This document shows, one piece after another, positions 9,597 to 22,934 of a stretch of DNA of 64,000 nucleotides; position 1 is the stretch's first letter, and each line of letters begins with the position of its first letter. Source of the stretch: Coffea arabica. Taxonomy: Eukaryota > Streptophyta > Magnoliopsida > Gentianales > Rubiaceae. The notes under the pieces were generated by a model. The model ran no database searches. It worked only from the letters and a program-made list of their open reading frames with translations, and was not told the DNA's origin. The stretch lies in assembly GCF_036785885.1 (NCBI RefSeq), contig NC_092317.1, positions 9,364,501 to 9,428,500 of the forward strand, given 5' to 3'. The position numbers and the translations under genes were made by a program.

Positions 9597-12500
9597 ATGG
9601 AGAAAATTCCAGCAGCTTCTGCAATGGAATGGAGTATTGATCTTGAGAAAGGCCTCCGTTCCAAAAACCCTGGTCAGCATCTACTCCAAACTCTTCCTTC
9701 ATCTTAATTTTACTTAAGAATTAATTATCCAAAGCTCTCAAATTTTTCTTCAAGATTATTTGCTTATCATATTTCAGGCAAATGTATTGAAGCAATATTA
9801 GAAATTGGGCCAAGGCTTGAGTGGTGGAATAGAGAATCAAGAATTTCAGTTGCAGAGTACAAAATCTTCCATTTAATTCCCGGTGAGGATAAGCTCTTCG
9901 CGAATGCTATCCTTCTTCGGCTGGCGGATGCGTTTAGAGTGGGAGACAAACGAATTAAAACGTGCATTGTGAAGGTATTTAGGGAGGAATTGAAAAGTAG
10001 GAGGAGAAGGAGTGGGAGAAAGGTGGAAGATGAAATTTTGTCGAAAAAGAAGCTGGAGAATTATTTGGAGATTTTGAGGAGAGTTAAGGTTGTGTTTGAT
10101 GAGGGAGATGTCGAAGAAAGAGCTTTAGCGTTGTATTTGTTTGGTTGTTGGGCTGATTTCGCGAAAGATAGTGCTGATGTTCGATATGTTATACTTTCGA
10201 GTGTTGTTTCTGATGATGTTCTTGAGGTAATGACGGATAACTTCTGTTGGATTTTGATAGTTGTTTATTGAAGTGATAAGTTTACTACAATGCTGCATTG
10301 TGTAGTAGTTTTTTTTTCTTCCTTGTCTTGTTTATGCATGATGTGATGTTTCAATGGTTAGCTGTTATCTTGTGCTATTGTGTTTGAATGACTCCAATGT
10401 CTCCATTTTTATGTTTGGAAGGATGTAATCTGCACCTTTGGTGGTTTTAAATTGCTTTTTTTCTTGGGAGTTTTTTGGTTATGTTTGAATGACTCCATTT
10501 TCCCTACTTGTTTGATAGGAAGTAGTGATTTTGGTTGCCTGAGTGGGTTTGAAGTGTGATATTTTAAGCATTTTTCAAGCTCTCACATGCTTTCTTGGAA
10601 ATATACGTGGATGAATAATTGAAGTTTTACATAATCTAGGTAAAAAAGTGACTATTTTGTTATTTTTAGTTGGAATTTAGCTAGAGTGGTTTTTGTTACT
10701 CACCTTCTAAGTCTCCAAGAAGTTTTTCAATCAAATATCAGCTGCTATGTTCTGTTGTTCTTTGACTTTGCTGTAGTTTCTGTTTTTTATTTTGCAATTC
10801 GAAAGAGATTACCTACTCCCTAATCTACACAGGTGAAGGCTGCTTTGTTTGCTGCTGGACGTTTCTGTGAATTGGCAAATGACTTTGCTAGTGTCCTGAT
10901 GGAGATGCTTACTAATAGGTTGACATCATGTGAAACATCAATGGCCTTAAAGTTAGTAGGAGGGCGAGCATTGGCTAACATGTGCTGCTCACTATCACTT
11001 GCTAACAGAGCATATGAGGTTAATTATTTTCACTACCTTATTTTACTATGTGCCAAAGATGAGTCAGCCTTTCCTATTTAGTCATTGGTCTGTCAGCCAG
11101 CATTTATGCGGAATATCTTTAGTTTGCTTCCTTTTCTTGTCCCTTCATTGATACTGATATGATTTGATTCTCTTTTTGTTGCTTGACTTAAGTCTGATAT
11201 ACTACAACAATAGTGAAGGGCCAAATCTCATATCTTTGTGGACAAATGCACATTTTTTTTACTTTGCTTTCCATCTACAATGACTTCAAGGAATTAAATT
11301 GTTGGCATAATGTGGTCAGCTAAGAAATGCATCCATCCCGGCATCATTCTGTATTCAACTTACATACATGTGACTTGTGTGTCAAAGATTTGGAAGCTAG
11401 TGACCATCAGTTATAGTCTGAGTTGGCTAGTTTCCTCTGTTGTTTGTTTCAGATGCTTTGACAAACAGAAACTCTAAGAAAATTCTGTTCTGATGGGAAT
11501 TGCTATCGACTTGATTTTCATATTCTTGTGCATGAGAGGTCTGGTCGTCTATTGCTAGTTACTTATGAGGATACCTAATGCTTTTTTAGTAGGAAATTGT
11601 TTTGGTAATTGTGGGGTTGCATAAATGCTAAGATGTATATGTCTTTTCCTTGTCATTCTTTTTAGATGTATGGAACTGTTCCAACCAGTAACATGGTTAT
11701 TGCAGACAGGTTTAAAGCTGCTCTTGGACTCATCAGAAGAAAATTTTTCTGCAGTTATGCTGGTATCACTTACAAAACTTGCTTCTTGTTGGACTCTACT
11801 GATTCCTCAACAGGTCACTACTATGCTCTGTTTTCATGTGAACAGTTGTTTGTGCTAGTGTAACTCGTATTGAAAAGTTGCAATTTAGTAAACAACACTG
11901 TCTATGCTAAAATAATAGTTAAAGAAGAAGAAAAGTTAGACATTGGCGTATAATTGTCAGTTCTTGAGGTAGTGTTGTATATAGTAGCTTTGTCCAGGAA
12001 CGCTAATGGATGTGATATGAACAAAGCTGCAAATAATTGTTACTTGATTGCTGGTTGTGATTTTGTTGTTCAAGTTAATTATTATCTCCATGGTGATGAT
12101 ACTAAGTGCACATTAAGTTTAACATACTAGTCAAATATATCAAGGTCATTTTTTTGTGATCCAAGGGGCATGGCATGCTGTTCAATGCAAAACGTAGTAG
12201 ACTAGCAGGGTAAAATGCTTTCGCATCAGTAAATTGGTGAAAATTATAATAGATAACTGTACAATTCCTAACTGTTGCTTGGGTTAATTTATAGTTAGAG
12301 ATGACAACAAGATTTATATGATAAAAATGGGGCAAGTCTATCAAGTTTGTAGACTGGTGCTGATAACCCAGAGGCTTAAGAGAATGATGCTTATCCAGAT
12401 TTTCGTAAATTGAAAATGTCAAAACTACATATAAGTCCACAGGTTTTGGTTTTTGGCATGTAGAACCTATTTTGCGCAAATCTTGGTGACTGTATTATCT

Positions 12501-15500
12501 GTACTATTTTGTTACACAAATTGCAGATGGAACAAAATTTGCAAATAGGACATGAGTTGCTTGTACGATAGAAATCTCATCTCTTTGATGATATGAATAG
12601 CTTAAGACCGGAGAGATGATAATTTCTGAGTATGGGAATAAGTATTAAAAGTTATAAATTCGTTGCCAAACACTGATTTGAATGGGAATGACTATATTGG
12701 ACATCATAGGTCCTCTAGTGTGTTGATTTTGCCAACTATTGCTCTTCCACTGGCTTCATAGTTGTGATGAATATCTCTGGCTCTTGTGTTGCAGATAGAA
12801 CTGCTTTTCTCTTATCTGGCTAAGTACAGAGCAACTCAGATTGAAGTTACAACTTTAACATGTCTTCAATTTCTTTTTGCAAGAGGGGTTTGTCCTTGTC
12901 CTGCATCTAGAGATATGGTTCAGAATTTCTTTGATATGCTGAATCAATCCAAATTTCCACCAGCTGTGCTGCGTCAAGTTCTGAAAGTCTTGCATAAGGT
13001 AATTCTTCTGCCCTTCCCCTTCTCGTGATTGGGTTGACAGGAAAGGTACAGTAATGGTTTGCTTACATCCTGACAACTTTTTCAGATGCTTTCATATAAC
13101 CTACCAACCTTACCTAGCTCAGAGATGTTTATGGTGTTCTCCACGTTCTTGAAGTTTATTGAGAATGTAAATCAATCTTCAATCATGTCAGAGAGACTTG
13201 TAGCTGCACGTGTTCTAGTAAATATTTTGTGCAAGTTTCTGGGAAGACCTAAACTGGAACATGATGAAACAGCTTTCACTCTGGCATACCAAGCAATTTC
13301 GTTCATTATGGATCGCATTTCTGAGCTAGTGAATTCAATTGTGACTAGACATACTTTTCTGGTGAATGGTCTCAAAACAACTAAGAAAGGGCTCCTGGAT
13401 GGAGATCAGGCCAATGAAGAGTTGGAGCGAGAAGTGACAAGCTTGCTTAGATCTATCTTTTATCTGGTTGAAAACCATTCAGACATCAGCGGTTTGGTGC
13501 TAGATAGAGTTGGCATATTTTTGGAGCATCTAGTGAGCACGCTTTGTAGGGATGTAAGCATAGAGAAAGACAACTTTTTAAACTATGAACTGTCAGAATG
13601 TGGTGAAGAATACAAGACAGCAAATATACTAAAACTTGTGTTTTCTGTAACGAGAATAATAGTTACTTGTCTGGAAAACCCTGAAGTAGAGCATGCAGAA
13701 ACAGCTAAAGTCCTGAATTCCTTAAAGCTTTTGATAGATTATGTATGCAAGTCCACCCCAATTGGTTCATCTACGTACACCATTTACCTGCTTTTGCTGC
13801 ACTTTCATAGTGCCTGTAAGTGCATCTGGCGACAGATTAACCCCATTGTATACCTTGATGACAATTATACTCCATTTTATGCTGGTTCTTTTCTTCACGA
13901 TAATACTTTTATTGCTGAATTTGGAAAAAAAATGTTTGGAGGAAGAGATAATTGGTCTTCTTATAAAGCTGGAAAGCGTGCAGCTTTACAGGGACTATGG
14001 TCGAATGCTGCTTTCATATTTGAGCGACTCACAAAAATGGCTGTTTCTAATTCGAGCTATGTCTGGTTGAAAACCTTGAATTTGTTCTCACATTCTGAAA
14101 GTCAGATTGAGTATTTTGGGATTATTAATGTGAAAGATAGTTTGTCTGAAGCTGGAGAAGAAATTACTCCAAAAAATAATTTGTATAACTATGTTGAAAT
14201 TCTTGTCAGAGCTTATGATGGCGTTCACCTTGCAGAGAAAATGCTGAAGATGTCTGCTCCTGGGCTTTCCTTCACTTTTCAAAGGTGGTTTTTGGCTCTT
14301 AGAGCAAAATTTTTGGAGATTCTGGTGGACTTAAGCACACTCTTAGGTGCAGTTTCATTTCTAGAAGATAGCAGTAGCTGTGGGCCAGAAAAGATGACTG
14401 TTTTGGTTCCAAGTATGATACCTTTGGAAAGATACAGATTCTTGGTGGATTCTCTTGCCTCGGTATCTTCCCAGCTCAAGAAGTTGGCAGATGAATTTGA
14501 TTTATTAGCAACATCTTTTGTTGGCATGGACAGAAAAAGCACGAGGATACTTTTATGCTTGTCAGCAGGTTGTTCGCTGTTGGCCTTCAGTACTGGGTTG
14601 TTCTTATCTATCCCATACTTACATGTTTCAGAAAATAGCGTGACTAAATGTCTAGATGGCTCAGAAGGGCATCATCGTGGTGTGCTTATTCAAGATTTAT
14701 TTGAGAGGCTATCACTTGTAGACTCTGAAACCAGTAAACATCTTTGGATGCTATTAAAGGTTTATGGAAAGTCCAAGAGCTGTTTTCTGTCCAAGTCCGG
14801 AAATCAAGCTGCAGGCCTTTATTACGAGGCAAGTAGCATTGTTAAACTTTTTAAATATGCTGTTTCAGAGATTGTTGGCCTCCAAAATGAGGCACGCATA
14901 TTTTGCAGTGATGAAACCAAATCTCAGATTTCTAGTCATGGACTAAAGTTGTTGTTGAGCATCATTTGGAAGTGGATGCAGATCCCCTTCAGGTGTCCGG
15001 ATTACTTTTTTCAAGTAAGGTATGCATAATAAGCATTTAAATGGATCATCAGATCATCCATTATGTGTTTCTTCTTGATATAAAAACTGCTGTCAAATAT
15101 AGAGACTGTGGAGTTCTTAATCTGCATTGTTATCGCAATATGGATGTAGTGATGAGATTTCAATTATAATTTCTTGCAAACATAATTTTCTCTAAGCAGT
15201 AGGAGGGCCTAAACTTTCCTTTATCTAGTTGCTTGGAAAGCTCCATTGTTTATGGTTTCATCCAATCAAACCAGCAAAGAAAATAAAGATATGAGAAAAA
15301 AGATTAAGACAAGAAGAATCCAATTCTTTTTCAATCTTTTATTGTTAATGCGTGGTAGGAGACCATTATTAACAACCACTAGTAGTCAAAAGTTTGCACA
15401 TACTTTGATAGATCCACTTGCCATCTTAGATTTTTCTAAAAACGACCTTTCCCAGAAATTGTTGAAAAAGTAGTTTATTGGGTATGAAACATTTTCATCA

Positions 15501-16779
15501 AGACAAATTAAAGGATTTTAGTGTAGAATAAAAATTTATTAGCAATGACTGGAAATTGAGCATGTCCATAATCCACTTGAGCAGAAGCAGATACTGCCGG
15601 GCCTAGTTCTTTGCTTCTGTGGCTTTTGCTGATGCAAATCCTGAAATTCATATATATTTTTGGTCCCTTTTCAGTTGTCCTTATTGCTTTGTGTTGTTTC
15701 ATTGTCCACTTTTTCCAGTAACCTGATCTTTGAAGCTGGATTATTTTCAGGGATAATGTTTTTTCAGAGCTATTTTCCATGAATGAAAATGGTGAAAATT
15801 TTGATGGGATGTCTGTCTCATTAGGCAGCCATCTATCTCTGAATTTGTGCCTTAAATTGAAAAACATGCCACCGTCCCTTCACCTTCAGCTTTCTAAGCT
15901 TTATTGCATCCTTAGCTGTACTGTTCCATCTCCACATGGAAAGAACATAGAGAAATCATGGTTGAATAGTGAAGAATGGGACACTGATGATATTCTAGCT
16001 TTGAATCATAAGCTCATGAGGTATGCCACTGGGTCTTCTACGCCTAATGCTATGCAGGATCGAACTAATGCTGGTAGCAGGTGGACAGAGGAGTATGTGT
16101 GTTTTCGTCTTAATGAGAGAGGCCAAGGGTTCTCGACTTGCTTGCTTGATGTGTCTGCTTTTCCTCCGGGAAACTATAAAATTAAATGGCATAGTTGTTG
16201 GATAGATGATGAAGGTTCTTATGGGAGCCTCCTTCCCATGAATGCTGGTCCCAACTTCGCTATTGAGAATTCTTCTAATTCCAGAACAATGCAGACAGAA
16301 GTTTCTTGACTATTTCATATAAGAGGAGCTGTGATTGATTCCTGTTCTTTTGGTATGTCTTATTTCAAACATATTCTGCTTCCCTGTTGCTTCATTTCTT
16401 GTAAGTCATTTATTGTTCCTGTGTGATAGGTGCCTGGGGATTTTAGGTCAATTTGATCATCAAACTTCCAATAGATGGATGTTACGCATATATGAGAGAG
16501 GGAGAAGTCTCATCACAGAAACCACCAGTTCCACTAGGATTTTGCTGCAAATTTGTGGTTAAGTTCATAAAAAAAACTCAGACCATCCCCTGTAGACAGC
16601 AGTCGTCTGGGCTGCACCCAGAGTTGAAGGATCATGTACCTTCCAACAAACCTCCTTTTTCTGTTTCTTCAAACCTTGTGCTGCTACACCTGGTGATACG
16701 GAATTCACATGCATCCTGGGTCCAAGACTATTTTAAACAATTTATTGTTCCTATGGCTTCTGCTCTTGCTGCCCTGTAG
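9597..16779 (+). CDS. INTS7: Integrator complex subunit 7 homologue (EMB1895-like ARM-repeat protein)
   Basis: INTS7 is a helical-repeat scaffold of the Integrator-like nuclear complex that processes snRNA 3' ends; the Arabidopsis homologue EMB1895 is needed for embryo development. Eight exons join in phase: 9597-9672, 9778-10226, 10833-11018, 11706-11813, 12795-12998, 13086-15019, 15751-16300, 16447-16779, giving about 1279 residues. The opening block AMEWSIDLEKGLRSKNP and the segments FGCWADFA, LVSLTKLAS and TCLQFLFARG match the family as I recall it. At exon 6 the donor GTATGC at 15020 keeps frame, whereas the one 5 bp upstream leads straight to a stop. The last intron (16301-16446) joins GAA to GTC in frame and adds about 111 residues. 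If retained, translation stops at 16309. Arabidopsis is somewhat shorter, so exon ends may shift. Confidence 0.88.
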
Positions 16780-19700
16780 CCCTACCTGATATCCTTAAAG
16801 AGTACAAGACTCGCTGAGTGGCTGAACTTCTCCCTATCAGCCAAAGTCTTGTAAGCTTTATCGGAGAATACGCTGGTGCACTTTAAGAGACTCTTTTCTA
16901 TGATTGGCGAGTTCCAGGGAACCCTGTCCACTCTATTGTTTCTGTGTCAGCTGAGTGGCTGAACTTCTTCCTATCAGGCAAGTCTTGTAAGCTTTATTAG
17001 AGGATATGCTGGTTCACTTGAAGAGAATCTTTTCTATCAATGGTTTCCATGTCCAGTCCAGGTGCTACTAGTTCTTCAGTCTGGAACAAGAAAATAGACC
17101 ACAATTTGCTTTGCAGGTTCATAGACCTGGTTAGTTTAGTTAGTTAGCGAAGGATCCTCCTTTTTTAGGGCATTTCGTGGAAGTTGAATTGCCATCTGAC
17201 TTTTGTAGCTCATGGATGTAAGACCTGGAGGCATATCACTCTGTTTGATGGGCATGTTATCTTGTTCTGGTTTATGGTGAGGAAGTCAACATAAAGAGCA
17301 AGCAAGGAAATTGGGAATGTTCCTGTGGGAGTATTGTATTAAATGGACGTTGAATTGGTATTAATTATAACTTCCAGAAAGGGTAAAATTTTAGTACTTA
17401 TCTTTATGGAATTTCTTGATAATCTCTATCTTATTTAGTTATGCATCTTGGGAATGAATGCAAGTTTATTACTCCTTTGCACGTCTCTGTTTGCACATGA
17501 TTCTTGGTTGCATTTGTGTATCTGACATGCATAATCTGTCTCTTTCTGCATGTGTTGCTGTAGACTTCGGTTTTATGACAGTTAAATACTTATTATCCTA
17601 ATGAGTCCTGTATTTTTGTGAGATTTGAGTTATAGTGGTTGACCTCTCACTTTTCTAACTTTGGCACTTAATCAACCTTTCCAACAGAATACACATAGAA
17701 GCGTGGTTATGTTGCTGAAGATCTATATTATCTGGAGCTGTGACTTTGGTTTTTCTGATACTTGAAGTGGTCTTCCTACCAGAAGGATAACTTGATTCTG
17801 AGGTGAGGGCATCATGAGTACTAGTAGAATTGAGGTATTGTTCTTTAAGGGAACTTCTGAGGGTTTATTTATTTTCCTTGCAGATTTCTACGAGTTCATG
17901 TTGAAAAATGCCAAATTCCCATGTTTCAAACTTTATATTGCCCTTGGAAATTTTAAACTCCAGGGATGTTTAGGAGAATCAAAGCCTTTTTTTTGCGTTG
18001 AGAGATTAATTTGTTTCAATGAGTCATTAACATTATGCTGTTGCCTCCACTGAAAGTTTAAAGCTAAAAGATAGATTCTAAGGATGCTGAGAAATTTTTA
18101 TTCAAAACAGAAGAAGAGGAAGACGATAGACTGCTTTTAGTTTTGATAGAATTTTTACTTGTAAGAAATACTTCTTTGATGATGAAGATTTAAAACACTT
18201 ATGCAGTTGTTTAACAAATTATTCATCAACTGATACAAAATAGGATTGAGAAGTAAAGCTAAAGAATGTGAAGTTGTATGCTAAAATCAACTTCTCTCAG
18301 ATATTGTCATTACAATGTATTCACCCCAGATGTATGCGAAGTTGAACCTAACGATTTGACCAAGAGTACTGGGTTGCTGTGGTAAGTTATAGATTATTAG
18401 TGAGCTAACTCATAAACCACTGGTCGTTTTTCCACTTTTGGTTTTCCACCTGGACAAAAACACTTTGAATCGTGTCAATTGAAGTGTGCAACTTGACAAA
18501 CCAATAGGGGGAACTAACTCAAGCAAGCTGATAACTAAAACAAAAGGGAAGCTCTGTTTTTGGTCATTGTTTGATTAGATATACGCTTCGAAGTTGCTTA
18601 GTTTACATGCAGTTTTTGTGATTTTGATGAAGCAACACATGCTTCTTAAAGTTCCTCGGCCTGGTCCAATCCGTACAGCCCCCATATATTTAAATTAATA
18701 TGTTTTTCATATTTATTGATTTCATGAGCTTGCTTACATGTTTAACTTATGCTACTGTTATACTACATGAATTGCATTTCTTCATCTGGATGATATTTCC
18801 ATTATGTTTTTACTTTTTTTTTCCTACTTTCAATGAATTTTTAATGTTTCAAGCTCTGTGGCACACCGAATGACATGACGGTCCATTTTTACTTAAAAGA
18901 GAGAATTTTTTTTTTTTTTTTATCAAGATGAAAACTTCTAGTGTAAAATGATGAACAGACCATTTTCTGCTTCTACTAGGATTTCAACATCTTGAGGTTC
19001 TATGGTGCTTTCTCCTATGCTTGTGATTTATTCTTTTTCCTCTTTGTCTGGAAAGAGGTAATGCAGGTTTGTATAATGGAAGAAATTTCACTTCCTGTAT
19101 TCTTTTTTGCTTAGAGGATATTACTAGTTTTGCTTCTGTATTGGAAACTTTTAGCAGTAATATGAACTAGACTTTCATTTCTTTAATAGTGAATTGAGTG
19201 CTTTGTTGTAATAGAGTTCTTTTCCTTCTCTTTGATATGATTCCTTGCATTTGATATGTGCTGTCGAGTACAGTTGACATGGCCAACCTCGTTCATTGCT
19301 TACATTATTGCAAAAGAAAAGAATATGATGTATAGACCGCTATAGGTGTATTTATGTGTTCAAAATTTCTTACCAGCAGTTTTGCTCGTTGGTCCGGAGC
19401 TTGGCCATACAACTGTACAGTGTGCCTTTTCCTGCCTCCTACAGGAAACAAAGCCCAAAGGAGGCTAATTGTTACAGGTAGAAGTTAGGTAATGCTTTCA
19501 CTGCAGTTATCACAGTAGGCAATGTTCTCCAGATAAGGCTTAAAATGCTGATATTGTAGATGAATTGCTAATAGCTAGAGATATGAGAAGGCAAGACTGT
19601 CTCAAGTGTTTGTGCAGAGAGAGGCCAATTTGTGTGCCAAGTGTGGAGCTCCCTCTGAGGACGTCAGACAAAATTTGTGCAAGTGCGCACAAAACCAGAA

Positions 19701-20440
19701 AAAGCTGGAGTTGCCATCTAGTTTTTTCAGTTTAAGGACACCAATTCTTGTTAGATTTGCTAGTCTATTGGTAAAAGTCGGATGGATACGTGCACACCTT
19801 GGCTTATCAGATTTTTTTGCAGTAGTCTTTCTTCCTTATTCTACTATGGCTGGCTTGTGGACAAAGCTGGGGTCAGTAATGGCTGAATGTGCCAAGAAAA
19901 AGGGAGAAAAGAAGAAGGTTTCAGGACTTTTTTTTCCTTCCCTTGCTTAGATTTTTTACTGGGAAAAAGTGATGAAATTTCCTCTGTCGATATTCTCCAT
20001 TATCACAAAGTACGGCCGTGAAACATGAGGTCAGATTATGAGAATGTTTCAGAAGAAGTTTGTCCTTCTTATCTCCATTCCAAGAAAAAGAGTTCAATGT
20101 TTCTTTTAATTCCTGCCTAGACGCCCGAGTTAAGAAAAAGTGAAACATGTCTCACTCGTTGGAGGACTTTGTCTCTTAAATTTGTTCTTCAGTCTTTGGT
20201 GGACTTTCCCTTTCACATACTCTATTGCTTGGAGGAAATTTAGGTGGGCAGCAGTTGGAATTAAGAAGACGAAAAATGTGTTTTTGACTTTTTCATTGGT
20301 ATGAAATTTCTGACCAAAGCTGCATTCCACATTGTGTCTTCGTGGAAGTTACTAGTCAACGTTCTTGATCTTGGGTCTACGCTTCATTTACCATAAGAGA
20401 ATTATATCAACCATAAGGGAATTATGGGGAAAAAAAATGC
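16780..20440. other. 3' region of the INTS7-like gene and intergenic DNA
   Basis: The first few hundred bases probably form the 3' untranslated region and contain a short duplication. Beyond about 17700, open frames at 17814-18053 and 19606-19950 have no recognisable domain and lack a coherent exon context. No RNA gene was seen. Confidence 0.45.
16814..17042. repeat. ~94-bp duplication downstream of the INTS7-like gene
   Basis: The block GCTGAGTGGCTGAACTTCT at 16814 recurs at 16949 and is followed in both copies by the same CTATCAG, AGTCTTGTAAGCTTTAT and TTTTCTAT segments. The two copies are about 135 bp apart and roughly 88 percent alike by eye. Position suggests a 3'-UTR duplication. Confidence 0.75.
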
Positions 20441-20461
20441 ACCAATAGTCTTTCACATATT

Positions 20462-20533
20462 ATTGGCATTAAATTTTAGTCCACAGAATTAAAACGAATT
20501 GGCATTAAATTTTAGTCCACAGAATTAAAACGA
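20462..20533. repeat. Two exact 36-bp tandem units
   Basis: The unit begins ATTGGCATTAAATTTTAGTC and ends AAAACGA; it occurs at 20462-20497 and 20498-20533. It lies within the left inverted arm of the element starting at 20441. The right arm appears to hold a single equivalent. Confidence 0.9.
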
Positions 20534-21794
20534 ATGATTTTAGTTCACAACAATTAGAACACACTCACTTTTGATCATTGGTTACGTTTTTAGTCAAATT
20601 TTGCTCGAAATAAGGCATGGATACATCATTGCATCAATATTTGAAGGGTAAATTTCACAATTTACTTAATATTTACTCAAAATTTCTCATTAATTCTACC
20701 ATTTCCCCTTGTTCTTCGCTACTTGAACCCTAATTTTGCAAACCCAAAAATGCATATACCCATTTTTTGTTCAAGTTATTATCACTTTATTCCCATAAAC
20801 TATAGTCTTATTATCAATTTACCCTCTAAAGTTTATTTTAGACAATTTATCCCACTATTAAACCAAATTAGCAAGTTAAAAAATTTCAGAAAAAAAGTAC
20901 CATCCTCTTTATATAACAAAAACAATAAAAAAAATTTAGAATGGCTATTTTCCTTTCTATATCAAGAAAAAAAAAGTCAAAATATTAATCTCTTTTTTCT
21001 TGGCAATTTTATTAATATTGAAACAAAAAAGAAAGATACAGGGAAAGAGAGAGGAAGAGAGAGAAAGACAGAGCTCAATATTTAAAAAAAAAATACAAAG
21101 AAGAAATAATTCAATATTTTTATTATTTTAAAATTACTTTACTTTTCTTATTACCGACAAATTTCAATCCTAATTCTGACGATGTTAAAGTAATACAATA
21201 ATATTAGATTCTTCCTTATTTTTTTCTTTGCAAAACCTAATTTTCTGTCTCTTTCTGTCCCATCTCTTTTTCTTTTCCTAGTATTGATAAGTATGGAAAA
21301 AAAAGTTTGAGAAAACCCTTTTATTGTTATGTTTTTGGGACTCTCAAAGTGAAAAAAAAGAATAACCATTCCAACTTTTTTATTTTTAATTATATATATA
21401 AAAAAGATAAATACATTAAAAAATTTTTGAACATACTAGTTAAATTAACGATAGGATAAGATGTTAGAGAGTAAAACGATTGTATAACTATAATTTAAAA
21501 TGATAAAGTGATAATAACAATGTAGTAATGTTATAAAACAAAAATGTATTTTTATCTAAAATTTGTTAACATATTGAGTTGAATTACCTACAAGAATGAA
21601 ATGATTAAAGGATAACGTTATGGGGTAAATTGATAGTAGTGATATAGTTTAGGGGATAAAATTATAATAACCCTTTTCGTTCCACCACCACCCACTTCCA
21701 CCATTCTCACCCACCACCACTGCTGACCACCTCTTACTCCTTTCTTGCCACATGAAATCAACTAACCGGTACTAGTACTACTATAGCAGTCAAA

Positions 21795-22018
21795 TTAGAA
21801 AGTAATCTGAAACCCAGTTCCAGAATCTTGGTCAAATCTTTCAGCCTCAATGGTCTTCAAAGATGCAGATGCAGCTTTAAACTCGGGTAAGGCCCCTTCT
21901 TTTGCCAAGGCAAGCTTGAGCAGCACCATAGCAGCAGCCTTCCTCGTTGTCCTATCCTAATTGCTCAAAAACTCCACCAGACATATTAGCAAGTTACTCA
22001 GCTTCATCCTGAAGAGGC
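21795..22018 (-). pseudogene. Captured TORTIFOLIA1-like (HEAT-repeat microtubule protein) gene fragment
   Basis: On the minus strand one frame reads LFRMKLSNLLICLVEFLSN, a stop codon, then DRTTRKAAAMVLLKLALAKE and EFKAASASLKTIEAERFDQ. The spacing and residues (D-x-x-x-RKAAA-x-x-L, then EFKA, then EA-RFD) match TORTIFOLIA1/SPIRAL2-like proteins, which usually read DWATRKAAA and RRFDKVK here. The piece has no start and is flanked by the arms of the 20441-22363 element, so it looks like a host exon fragment acquired by that element. The parent gene is not in this window. Confidence 0.65.
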
Positions 22019-22363
22019 CACCATTGACCTCGATCATGATTTTCATGAACCCCAAATAAGAGGGATGGTAGTGGAATTAAAAGGGTGTGCATAAGAGGGA
22101 GAAGGAAGGGGAAGACGAGAGAGAGAAAATGGGTGTATTGCTTTTGGCTTGCAAAATTAGAGTTTGGGTGGAAAAAAATTAGAAAAAATAAAAATTTACT
22201 CAACGTTAAACAAGTTATCATGATATTCAAGTTATAAAATTTGACATAAAATGCGAGGAATTGACCAAAAATGAACAATTTTTTATTTGTTAGAGACTAA
22301 AATCACTCATATTAATTGTGAGGGATTATATTTTCACGTCAATAATACATGAGGAACGATTGG

Positions 22364-22934
22364 TTTCACCACCAACATTGATTTGAGCTGTACTTCCTGT
22401 TCTGAATGCTCCAATAGAATTTGCTGATTACTTGCTCTAAATTTGAATGTGATCAGGCTAATTATGTCCAACAAGTGTCTCAAAGTTGCATGGTTTTTTG
22501 TGTCCCAGCGTAGTGTATGGTGTCCTTTCAATTGAGCCCTTGGTTTCGGTCTATTCATACTTAAATCTTGACATGAGCCAATTTAATCCTCAAAATATAA
22601 AATTAGTCATACTTAAAGTAAAATCGTTGATGTAAATGAAATAGACTTTATAGTTAAATGGGATAAATTCTACACTTTGGTGACTAAAGTGGAATAAACT
22701 CATCATTTAAGGATTAAGGTGTGATAGATTTCATATTTTAGAGACTAAAGTGTTCATCCATGTAGCGTTGAAGGTTGTAAAGTGAAATTAACCAGTTGAT
22801 TATTAAACTGAAAAAGTAAAAAAGTCAAGTTGGTAATCTTCCATCACAAAAAGCTTGATACACTTGCACACAATATCCTATTATCAATATCAAAATGTGT
22901 TGCACTTTGGACAGTGCAACTCATAGATTCATAA
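22364..22934. other. Downstream region of SOBIR1
   Basis: Lies 3' of the minus-strand receptor kinase gene and should contain its 3' untranslated region close to 22935. No gene or RNA recognised. Confidence 0.5.

Larger units (their letters stand above)
20441..22363. mobile_element. Non-autonomous DNA element with long imperfect inverted repeats
   Basis: The left arm from 20441 (ACCAATAGTC...CATATTATTGGC) matches the reverse complement of the right arm ending at 22363 (ACCAATCGTT...CATGTATTATTGAC). The match continues inward through GATTTTAGT, the block CTAATTTTGCAA (left, near 20730; right, complement near 22155) and a TTATTATCAATTTACC block (left 20810; right complement 21630). Long terminal inverted repeats around unrelated filler resemble Mutator-like (Pack-MULE) elements. 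The outer edges are approximate and I did not find a clear target duplication. No transposase is present. Confidence 0.65.

Noticed and set aside
13172-13375. Minus-strand frames across the large INTS7-like exon
   Set aside because: Shadow frames of a strong 1.9-kb coding exon on the plus strand.
19606-19950. 114-codon plus-strand frame with several cysteines
   Set aside because: Cysteine spacing fits no zinc-finger class I know and there is no exon context; probably chance.
21660-21730. CCACCA-rich stretch resembling a proline-rich coding repeat
   Set aside because: Too short and out of frame with the captured TORTIFOLIA1-like piece; a simple-sequence patch.
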